From positions 34,783,415 to 34,847,414 of the forward strand of contig OX419336.1 in assembly GCA_948470475.1 (NCBI GenBank): a stretch of DNA of 64,000 bases. Direction: 5' to 3'. A program made the position numbers and the translations under genes. Shown piece after piece: positions 50,901 to 58,500 of the stretch; positions within the stretch are counted from its first letter, which is position 1, and every line of letters starts with the position of its first letter. This DNA comes from Galaxea fascicularis. Taxonomy: Eukaryota > Cnidaria > Anthozoa > Scleractinia > Euphylliidae. The notes below the pieces were generated by a model. That model saw only the letters and a program-made list of their open reading frames with translations. It did not search any database and was not told where the DNA came from.

Positions 50901-52542
50901 GCTAATTCCCCATAAAAGCCCCTGTTACACACGCATTCTAGTATATTTACCTGATAGTACCCAGGCCGAACATCTTCTATGATAGCTACACCATACGAGT
51001 TTGTCAGGCTTTTGGCTGTTTGAAGAAAGATACCAGCATTTGATAGCAACATGCATTCGGCACCTGGCACAGCTGCCCATTGCACTCCCTGGGTCGCATC
51101 TTTTACCTGATGTGATAGAAAACAGCATTAGCGAAAATTTGAGAACTCAGGATCAGCAACAATTCTTATTTATTTTATTCCACATTCAATACAGATGCAA
51201 CTCCTTCTAATTTATTATAGCTTATTACAAACCAGAAACATAGGCGGACTTCAAGATAGCAACCGGTGGTGTAGTCAATGAAGTGTTGCATACGTGTGTT
51301 CTGCCTCTTTATTGAAGACGTAAACGTGGCCAGAATTGTTTCCAACTACTCTCTATTCAGACTATGAATTTGAGGGAAAGCCTCTGGATTTTCTGCATTT
51401 AATTCCCGTACAAGATTAAGGCCTTCCTCTTGTTGCCTATGTTTTTCAAGTGAGTAAGCCATGCAATTTTATTGGATGCATGATCGACTAGCCTGGCTCA
51501 GCCAGATTCTCATGATTGCCGCACACAGTGAGGAATTTGCCTCGCGAGGTAAAAAATATTAAACAAGTTTGATACTTTCCTAACGGCCTCGCGACGCGAT
51601 TTTCTCACCGAAAATTCGCCGCACACTAACGGATACGGCTGAGCTAACCGCCTCGCGAGCAAATTTGCTCAGCTCTTTTCGCGTGTGCGGCGGGCTTTAA
51701 GACTTTTTTCTGCCGAGGTGAAAAATAGAGGATTGGGAGATATCTGTTTTATAACTGACCCGGGGTGAAAGTGAACCGCCAGTTTTTAAAATCACTCACT
51801 ACTGAGAATCTAGATTTCCAGAGACACGTTGCCTTCAGTTTAATATTGTCTCGGTATGGGTTTTCTTTAAATCTTGACAATGATAAAAAGCGGGATAAAC
51901 AGCTTTTGAAGCATCTGCCCCAAACCTCCCTATCACTTGAGTTTTCAGTTCAGGAACGCCAATGTAGAAAATACTATGGTTGTAATATTTCCAGTTGTTA
52001 ATATGTTCGCCTATGAGTAAACGGGTCATACAGCCTGTATCGAAACTAAACACAAGCCAAATTGTCCGCCATGTTATAAAACTAAAGAGAAAACTTAACT
52101 TTTGTGCTTGTTAATTGAATACATTTGAAATACATCGAATGTGACGGAGAGATTGAAAACAGAACCTTTGTTCGACTCTGGTATTCTTTGGTAAACCATG
52201 AATTTTTATCGCGTTCGATGTGAACTAAAGACCACTAAACCCGAGTGGGTGTTAGAGTTACCATCGAGCCGGATTGCATTGCTGGCGATGTATGCGAATG
52301 GCCGAACAAACCTTGTGTCAAATGTGTTAATCATGTTTCAAACCACCGTTAACCAAGTATGCCTTTACAGCTGAAAGTGATAACATGCGAGATAAATCAC
52401 TAAACTCTCGGTAACACTGGCCGCTTACCTGGCATTTGATGGAAATGGTTAGCGCTTCGTAAATGCCTGATGCGATTAACAGGAAAACAAAAATGTCGTG
52501 GATGTGTTCAACACTCATTTCTTCGCTGCTCCGACGGATCAC
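31981..52542 (-). CDS. secreted VWA/Cache protein, calcium-channel alpha-2/delta-like, with N-terminal CarboxypepD_reg-like and DUF2135/YfaP-like domains
   Basis: Minus-strand exons (5' to 3', high to low): 52542-52429, 51106-50951, 50378-50148, 49569-49326, 48762-48481, 47150-46897, 46380-46348, 45760-45674, 45239-45152, 43760-43588, 42940-42810, 42519-42411, 41829-41635, 41067-40978, 40186-40112, 39588-39529, 39443-39299, 38658-38560, 37892-37789, 37276-37128, 36920-36866, 36125-36001, 35537-35427, 35169-35091, 34808-34749, 34462-34375, 34283-34217, 32790-32744, and last exon to TAG 31983-31981. Phases agree throughout, giving about 1232 aa. A hydrophobic leader (FVFLLIASGIYEA) makes it extracellular. 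VWA_N, VWA and Cache parts align with alpha-2/delta and CACHD1-like proteins (RPWYIAA, LFDISYSM, YDPTTRPWYYAA, CMLIDPNGYVVY). The last exon starts at 32228 or 32236, depending on the splice pair used. No C-terminal membrane or GPI segment is seen. Function is inferred as extracellular ligand or channel-associated binding. Confidence 0.9.
33041..33215. mobile_element. palindromic MITE in the last intron region of the VWA/Cache gene
   Basis: TGAATTTTATGTTCGAGTGG and AGAACAATATCTCACGAGTG on the left are complementary to CACTCGTGAGATATTGTTCT-like and CATAAAATTCATA sequence on the right. The tip is GAGCGAAGCGAACGAG. Confidence 0.8.
33990..34137. mobile_element. palindromic MITE
   Basis: TGATCAGTTCCAAGCGAATT and GTGGGTAGATCCAGTCCTTT pair with the right arm AAAGGACTGGATCTACCCAC and AATTCACTTGGAGCTGATCA. 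The loop is about 40 bases. Confidence 0.85.
36811..36858. repeat. TGTCAT / TACCAT microsatellite beside a splice donor
   Basis: Five TGTCAT units pass into two TACCAT units and ATTATTAGCA. It ends 7 bases from the donor of minus-strand exon 36920-36866. Confidence 0.85.
38216..38240. repeat. TTTGA microsatellite
   Basis: Four to five TTTGA units in an intron of the VWA/Cache gene. Confidence 0.8.
39120..39215. mobile_element. dispersed repeat, inverse copy of 22690-22800
   Basis: GGCCATGTTGGTG, AACCCTCTGGGAATTGAACT and CCAATATGGCCGC match the reverse complement of 22690-22800. The ends are not defined. Confidence 0.5.
40383..40651. mobile_element. TIR element with CCAAT-rich interior
   Basis: ACCGGTTTTCAATTGTGTCG on the left pairs with CGACACTCAGTTGAAAACCG on the right. 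The interior has several CCAATCA / TGATTGG words and a TTTCCCGCGCTTGGC core. Similar text recurs near 33740-33960 and 41925-42085. Confidence 0.75.
42411..43760 (-). other. VWA domain exons with MIDAS DxSxS
   Basis: Exons 43760-43588, 42940-42810 and 42519-42411, continuing into 41829-41635, encode the VWA fold. Following RPKNVVILF is D-I-S-Y-S (about residues 522-526), the metal-binding DxSxS. LPTDFVN aligns with the DDDFVNV of alpha-2/delta. The third MIDAS element, usually TDGG, is replaced by LAGSTDV in exon 41829-41635. Confidence 0.8.
43128..43235 (+). mobile_element. 5'-truncated SINE (3' half)
   Basis: AAAACCAAAATTTCCAAATT, TTTCGATCTGGAATGCACGG, ACGAGTTCTCT and GGTAAACAAATTACATT match the 3' half of the full SINE at 47817-48073. 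The tRNA-like head is missing, as expected for incomplete reverse transcription. Confidence 0.75.
44163..45129. mobile_element. 967-bp TIR element with TA TSD close to a splice donor
   Basis: GAGGCTTTAAGTACCGACAA and CGGCAACGG on the left pair with CCGTTGCCGTTGCCGG and TGCTTAAAGTCTC on the right. TA flanks both ends (44161-44162 and 45130-45131), as for Tc1/mariner-type elements. No transposase frame is visible. The right end lies about 22 bases from the end of minus-strand exon 45239-45152. Confidence 0.8.
45786..46273. mobile_element. CAGGG-terminated element with 6-bp TSD
   Basis: It begins CAGGGTCCGAAATT and ends AATTTTGAACCCTG. TTAATG occurs directly on both sides (45780-45785 and 46274-46279). 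The interior has repeated GTCGC / GGCGACCAG words. Confidence 0.8.
46657..46815. mobile_element. palindromic MITE with AATAGGCCAT termini
   Basis: AATAGGCCATTTTCGTATTC and GGTATTGAACTGGATCTAGC pair with GCTAGATCCAGTTCAATACC and GAATACGAATATGGCCTATT. A half copy is at 5547-5640. The terminal word is shared with 53028-53204. Confidence 0.85.
47817..48073 (+). mobile_element. tRNA-derived SINE
   Basis: The head carries a pol III A box (TGGCACAGTGGTGAG, 47823-47837) and B box (GGTTCGATTCC, 47866-47876) at tRNA-like spacing. It is followed by a unique body and a tail AAATTACATTTACATTTAC. The head does not fold as a functional tRNA gene, and its body is shared with 43128-43235. It sits in an intron of the VWA/Cache gene on the opposite strand. 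Confidence 0.85.
48375..48397. repeat. TTG microsatellite
   Basis: About six TTG units in an intron. Confidence 0.8.
49326..51106 (-). other. N-terminal CarboxypepD_reg-like and DUF2135/YfaP-like module (exons 2-4)
   Basis: Exon 2 and early exon 3 (about residues 39-120) read as a carboxypeptidase-regulatory-like fold: a variable loop, then NSYGVAIIEDVRPGYYQV followed by GYY. From about residue 138, RIILTWGRQPKDLDSYL, then IDLDVDATDMYGPETITM and FGYYVHIYTNG, match the LxWGxxPxDLDSHL / DVDDTDGYGPET pattern of the DUF2135 (YfaP-like) domain. That domain is common in bacteria and scattered in marine invertebrates. The family names are my recognition of motifs, not search results. Confidence 0.7.
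50436..50690 (+). mobile_element. probable 5' fragment of a non-LTR retrotransposon
   Basis: The text GCCACCTTGTCGTGGTGGTG, TGATCCTAAGAGCTATGCCG and CCCCGACTCCTAACAAAGG resembles the leader found before the endonuclease frame of LINEs in many invertebrates. Only about 250 bases remain and no endonuclease or reverse transcriptase follows. The identification rests on memory of the leader text. Confidence 0.45.
51517..51698. mobile_element. weak TIR element
   Basis: GCCGCACACAGTGAGGAATT and GCCTCGCGAG on the left pair imperfectly with CTCGCGAGCAAATTTGCTC and GCGTGTGCGGC on the right. The internal text also repeats CCTCGCGA. Confidence 0.55.
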
Positions 52543-53027
52543 GTTTGTACAAAATCAAACACACTGAGAATTTCGCTAAGGCGTCTTTTCGGCTCGGTGT
52601 AAGCATAACCCCAACTTGCGAAATCGGAACTATTTTACATTTTCATCGCACTAACAATAACAACAGTCGTCTTCCGACCTACGGGGCGTTTCAAATTGTA
52701 GTTGTCCTGAACAATAAAAGTTCAAATTTGCATGAAAGCTGGGATTACCGACATTGTGCAGGACACTTCATTTATGGGCTTCAAACACAAGACCTTGATT
52801 TCCATCGAAAAATGAGAAAACTGGGTCATTTTAATTAACCCTTTGTTCAAGAGTTCTTGCAGTGAGATATAAGTGGACATCACTGTTATGAACACTACTT
52901 GAGCAGAAAAGCCTGAAAAAAATTCAGCCTTGAGCAGGAGTCGACCCCATGACCTCTACGATTGTACCGTTGCACTTATGTCCTCTGTGGTGAGCATGCT
53001 CTATGACGTAATGGAATATGCTTGGCC

Positions 53028-53204
53028 AATAGGCCATTTCCGAGTTCATGTTTGCTTCCTCTTCAAAGCGAGTCTAAGTGCGAAGTTTTTGTGATGGTAA
53101 TTAGTTCTACTTTACATATGAATGAAAACTAATTTTCATAACAAAAACTTTGCACTTAGACTTGCTTTGAAGAGGAGGCAGACATGAACTCGGAAATGGC
53201 CTAT
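53028..53204. mobile_element. palindromic MITE with AATAGGCCAT termini
   Basis: AATAGGCCATTTCCGAGTTC and CTTCAAAGCGAGTCTAAGTG pair with CACTTAGACTTGCTTTGAAG and GAACTCGGAAATGGCCTAT. The end word is the same as in 46657-46815, but the interior differs. Confidence 0.85.
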
Positions 53205-53412
53205 CGCATTGTGCGATATATCATGGTACACTCGCAACAGGACTAGAAAAGGATCTCTGTTGCAGTTCTGTCTTCGAGCAAAACCACCTTATGAGCAGGT
53301 CGGGGACAGGAGTCAAATTAAAATAACTACAACGGAGGACAAACCGGAACACTGTATGCGATACCGGTGCAGTGCTCGACTAACTGAGCAAACAGCCAAC
53401 TGAGAGCAAGGC

Positions 53413-53640
53413 GCGCGTTTCTCGAAACTCCCGAAACTTTTCGGGCGCATTTCGGGTGCTATAATTGCCTTCGCATTTTGAAAACGAACACGTTTCCAGG
53501 CATGAAATGTTGCAACAAATTTGCCCTTTCGTATCTTGAAATGATAGTAAAAGACCAGCTTTTTAGAATAAGCCGATCATAATTTTTGAAATGGTTTTTC
53601 GGGCCCGAAAAGTTTACTGGACTTTCGAGAAACGGGCCAC
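53413..53640. mobile_element. TIR element, CGTTTCTCGA family
   Basis: CGCGTTTCTCGAAACTCCCG on the left pairs with CTGGACTTTCGAGAAACG on the right. TTTTCGGGC words lie inside both ends. It is the same family as 54417-54652. Confidence 0.65.
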
Positions 53641-53729
53641 TGGTCATTTTGCTCAGGTGGAAGTGAACGAACATAACCCGGCCCATCCTTTGCTACCACA
53701 GCGGCATATCTTTGCAAGCACGAGAAAAT

Positions 53730-54008
53730 CAAATGGTAATGGTAATGGTAATGGATTTATATACCGCATTTTCTATGTATATATATTCAAATGCGGTTTA
53801 CATCATCCAACCCACCCAACCCATGAAATCATGAAATAGCAGAAAGACCAGACCAGCACACCGGGAACTCCATCCCTACTCTTTCCGATTAGTGTGTGGG
53901 TTCTTTAACGTCCCACAAGGTTATGAACATTGAAGTGTTGTGAGACGGGACCTCCGGTTTATCGTCCTTATCCGAGAAGACTAGAAAGTCTAACAATTTG
54001 CAGATGTC

Positions 54009-54041
<33 letters not shown>

Positions 54042-54128
54042 AAAGACCCTGAGTGTTGGTCCGTCCGGGGATTGAATCCACGACCTCCCACACGGTAGTC
54101 CGGCACTCTACCAACTGAGCCAACCGGT
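53730..54128 (-). mobile_element. tRNA-derived SINE (minus strand)
   Basis: Read on the minus strand, the head has an A box (TGGCTCAGTTGGTAG, 54122-54108) and a B box (GGATTCAATCC, about 54079-54069). A body of about 320 bases follows and ends in an ATTACC repeat at about 53755-53733. Its body is unrelated to the SINE at 47817-48073, so two SINE families are present. Confidence 0.75.
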
Positions 54129-54416
54129 CAAATCAAGCTGCGTAAGATATCAACCTTGGGAAAACTGAAAAAAAATAACGAGGACCTCGACATGTTAAGC
54201 ATTTCAACATTCAAGTCTTAGACAGGAAGTGAATCATAAATATAGTGCAAGGTTTTTACAGGACTACATGGAAGGCTTGATGCTGTTCACTCGTTGCGTA
54301 ATTAAGTTCTACTTCCGATTTATAACAGGTTGTTACCATACTTACCCGAAATCGAATAAACCCGAGTTACAGTGTTCCAAAATCAATGCAGAATTTTGTA
54401 CAGTCAATAGGTTCTG

Positions 54417-54652
54417 GGGGCCGTTTCTCGAAGCTCCCGGTAATTACCGGGCCCGTTAAGCAGTTTTGTTTTCCATTCCAGATGGGAGTTTCAAAAGTTT
54501 TGAAAACTATACAGCAAAGTCATCAGCTAAAGAAACAAAATGGACTTCATTAGAGGTCACAAAACACCCTACGTTTACATGTATTGAGATTTGGACTTCA
54601 AGGTATGGTTTGTGGGCCCGTTACGTTACCGGGACTTTCGAGAAACGGACCC
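54417..54652. mobile_element. TIR element, CGTTTCTCGA family
   Basis: GGGGCCGTTTCTCGAAGCTC and CCGGTAATTACCGGGCCCGTT on the left pair with GGGCCCGTTACG, TTACCGGGACTTTCGAGAAA and CGGACCCC on the right. Confidence 0.75.
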
Positions 54653-55555
54653 CAGATCTGCAAATCTTCTTCAGTTTCCCATTTATGAAAAATTCAGCTA
54701 CTATACCCATTCTTTACATGCTATTTAAAAAAAGAAAAAAATCAACAATAATAATAAAGTAAGATTAATAGATAGCTGCTACATTAGAATTTAAGCGGCA
54801 GTCGTCTATGAAATGCCACTTTCAAACCACGGTTACCTTGTAATGAACATTGCATATTAAGAGGCTGTGTAAGCCTTTTCAGACAAGGAAATCAATTAGC
54901 TCACTTTTCCCAACTTCCACCCACCCAATGATGAAGATGTTCTACAAACCCTGGCTCAATTTAAGTCTTCAAATACCTAACCCTTTAAACCCTAAGAGAC
55001 TGAGATCAAACTTTGAATTATCATTTGTTGCCCCTATACATTTCCTATAGAAGAAGTGGGAAGAAGTTGTTAAAATATCAAGAAAATTAACCCTGTGTGA
55101 TCCTGTCGTTACTTCTCGTGACCACTCTGTTTAATAAAGTGTTGATGTTGCAAGGAGAAATTTGATGCTGATCACTCTTAGGGTTAAAAAGTTTAATTAA
55201 CCTGCAATTAGTGCCAACCACTCCTTGAACAACTGAAAAATTCAAAGTTCACATTGGGTCAAGGGTGAAGATTGAATCCACTTTTAAACCGCGCAGTCCT
55301 AAAGACCCCTACAATAAATCTCCATTTGAAGGCTTTCAACCAAAAAATTACTAAAATATGTCCCTGTTTTCAGACCAAACTGGAGCAACTGGAATACACT
55401 TTTTTAGGGGAAATGTCCTACATAGCTTACATCAGGGAATCTGGACCCTCTGGGAAACTGTGCAAACAGTGAACTGGTAGATGATTCAATGATACTCATC
55501 TGAAACTTGGACTGCAGCATATCCAATAAATCACAAGTTTTACAAACTGATCATC

Positions 55556-55561
55556 TTTATT
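55556..55561 (-). terminator. poly(A) signal for the prune-like gene
   Basis: AATAAA on the minus strand lies about 20 bases after the stop codon at 55584-55582. It is unusually close, so a more distal signal may be used. Confidence 0.4.
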
Positions 55562-55581
55562 GTAAGAGAAAGTGTTTAAAT

Positions 55582-58500
55582 TTATTGATTCAGGAGAAAC
55601 TCATTTACAAGAGGAAACACAATCTTCCTTGTTGCTGTAATGTTCTCTTGATCATAAAGAAAACAGTCTTGATAACATTCACTACTGAGTTTCAATTTAA
55701 GTTCTCCTGAAGCACTCAAGTGCTCAGCAATTTTTCTCCTTATATCTGTGTGTGGACCGCATACAGCGAGCTGCCTTCTGGGGGGTTCATCAAATCCATC
55801 CAAGAAATAAACAAACATTATTACCAGCACATCTAGAGATGTTGCTTGACAGTACTCCATTATGTGATGTTGAACCTGTGTTCTTGAGAAGAACTCTCTT
55901 AGTGATAATCCACTTACAGAGCTGATACCAACATTTGGTGTTTCATCATTGCTTTTGGGTAAGGCTTTGTAGTCTTTCCGCAGAAGGTCCAAGGTGGAGA
56001 GGCTGGACACATCAAATTTTGCTATTAAAAAATATCAATGCGAAAATGGGATGCTTCTAAGAAAGAAAATGCTGTACTCGATGTTTATGCTTCCACAAAC
56101 AAATTCAATATGTGAAATTTGTGTGTTATAATATTCACATTAATTATTAATATTAAAGGTTTGGTCTGGCTAGAGGAGTGGGCTGTTACAAGGTCTTAAT
56201 TCCTCCTAAAACCCATTGTTTTATTATAATATTACAATAAAACAATGGTTTAAATTATCTATAAATTATGCACAATTCTTGGCCAACTTTGTGAAGGGTT
56301 GGTGTAGGTAACAGCTCGAGAGGAAGTACTGAAAAGGTTTAATATATACCTAGAGATGCCAGACTCTGGAGACCTGAAATCTTCCGACTTCTTTCTTTTT
56401 TTGCCAACCCTCCATAATCAACCCCTCCACTATTTACCACTTCACAAGAAATTGATGCACCCACCCCTCCTTAAAATTAAATCCAGTTCCTACAAAATCA
56501 TCCCAGCCCAGGGGTCAAAATAATGGCCAGTCAACAGACAATGTCCAGCCAAAATAACAGTTTGTCCAAACATACCTTCGGTTGGCCGGTCATTTTGACT
56601 GGTCATGTTCAAGAAACACAAGCTAAAATATTTTAGCAAATGTGGAACAAACGGTTAAATACGACACATATCACATGCATAAGAAGAAAATAATTTTTCA
56701 CTTTAAGAGCATAAAAAATATGTAACATTGGAAGTTCCACGGCTTTAATACCAGCCTGCCAGTCAACCGTCACCAACATAACATCAATGCGTTATGCGGT
56801 CTTGCAATTTTAACTGGAGGGTGATGTTGCATTTCTATGATCATTTCGATTCCAATATTTTACTATAAGGGTTTTAAGTATTTCTCTCGTTTCCAGCTCC
56901 AAAAGCTTCCTGGTTAGAGACCATCAGCTGGCCACCACAATGATTATTATGTCAATTATCATTTCAATGTTTTGACCAGTCAGAAACAAGACGTGACTGA
57001 GCTAAAATTTGTTTGGCTGGTCAACATGACCAGCAACTATTGGAAAATTATTTTGAGCCCTGCGGCCTCTCCTTGCCAACAGCAATGATGATAACTAAGG
57101 CAAAAACATATTTTCTTTGGTTTCCACAATAGTATGTGGCAGATTGGATGAGTGAAACATACAGAAAAATACAGCCATAAAGATATATTTCTTGAATGTT
57201 TGACTTGTTATATTAGGTTCTTTTGGAAATAAGACCCTAAGTTGCTTTTATCCAGCAGATCTAAGGAGGAGGCATGGCAGATTAGACTATGAAAATGTTT
57301 CAAAATAATCAGTTGTTTGCTTAGAAAAAACAGAGGTTTTAAGCAAAAAAATGCTGACCTAAAATGATTGTTCCTTGTAACAAGATTATTTTCTCTTTCA
57401 TTGATACCATCTGATACCATTTCTTTAAAAGCCATTCATTAATAAGATGGAACTAACCTTCACTAAGAACTCTGTACAGTTCATCAGTTGCCACAGGATA
57501 CCTATCTTGCAACCTCTTGACAATTTCTTTGTCTTTGTCTGTAGTACGTCCAGCTCTAGGATCCAGGTTGATGGTATCTAGAAGTATAGTTCCTATCAGG
57601 AGACTGGATATTTGGCTGTCCAGTACATCCAAAGACAACAGCTTCTCAGCAACAAGTGTGGAGCAAGATCCCACTGGTTCGATTGCTTTGATAACTTTTA
57701 AATTGGCTGGCCACATATCTTTATGATGGTCTTGAAAAAGAAACATTAACCAAAAAAAATGAATAAATAATAATAATAATTATTATTATTGTTAACAAAT
57801 AAAAAGTTTTAACTGTGCTTTGATCTCCTCAATTAGGCACACAAGAAACTGATGAGAGAAAAAAAGAAGTGGGAAGAAAAACAAGCCATAGGCAAGTGTT
57901 TCATACAACTGAATGAATGTTGTCATTAACCATGTGTCATTGATCTGTCTAATTCTCCTATGAATCTCTGTCTTTCCCACATGTTATACTGGTCAACATT
58001 CATTTATTATTATTATTATTTTATTTTCTCCCTTTTTTATATCAGTAAACTTTGTTTTGTTGGTTTCATTATCTGATTCCTACTTTATACTTAGTTCTGT
58101 AAGTTTATTTTAATGTATTGTATGAGAAGTCATGTATTGTATGTGATTTCACTGTCACTTTATCTAGGATTTTTGTACAGAACACATTTTTCTAATAATT
58201 TTTGCTCGCAGGATTTTCCTCCATTGGCTCATGTGAATTAAGCTTGTGTGTGATATTTATGTGACTTCAAGCTCATTAAAGCTGTGATTTATCAAGCATA
58301 GCAGAAATAAACCGTAGTAAGCCACAATAATAATGTTACAGAAGTTATTGATTTATTTTGTTTTCAGACTCAGCCACAAAATCTGGGAAGAAGATAAATA
58401 AAATTAAACTGGTTGAACATTTTTGAAACCAAAAATTTTAATAATTTACCATAATTCAGGGGTTTCAATAGAAGCCAGCAACTGGCAAATTTCACCAGCT

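Larger units (their letters stand above)
52543..55581. other. repeat-rich spacer between VWA/Cache 5' end and prune 3' end
   Basis: The spacer holds, in order, a palindromic MITE, a TIR element, a tRNA-derived SINE on the minus strand and a second TIR element of the same family. No gene is supported. The promoter of the minus-strand VWA/Cache gene should lie just above 52542, but I see no clear motif. Confidence 0.55.

Noticed and set aside
50690..50950. Continuation of exon 51106-50951 in the same frame (LIVVYDLQPMIFGEF)
   Set aside because: A good GTAAAT donor at 50950 joined to 50378 gives the expected domain sequence; the extension has no domain match.
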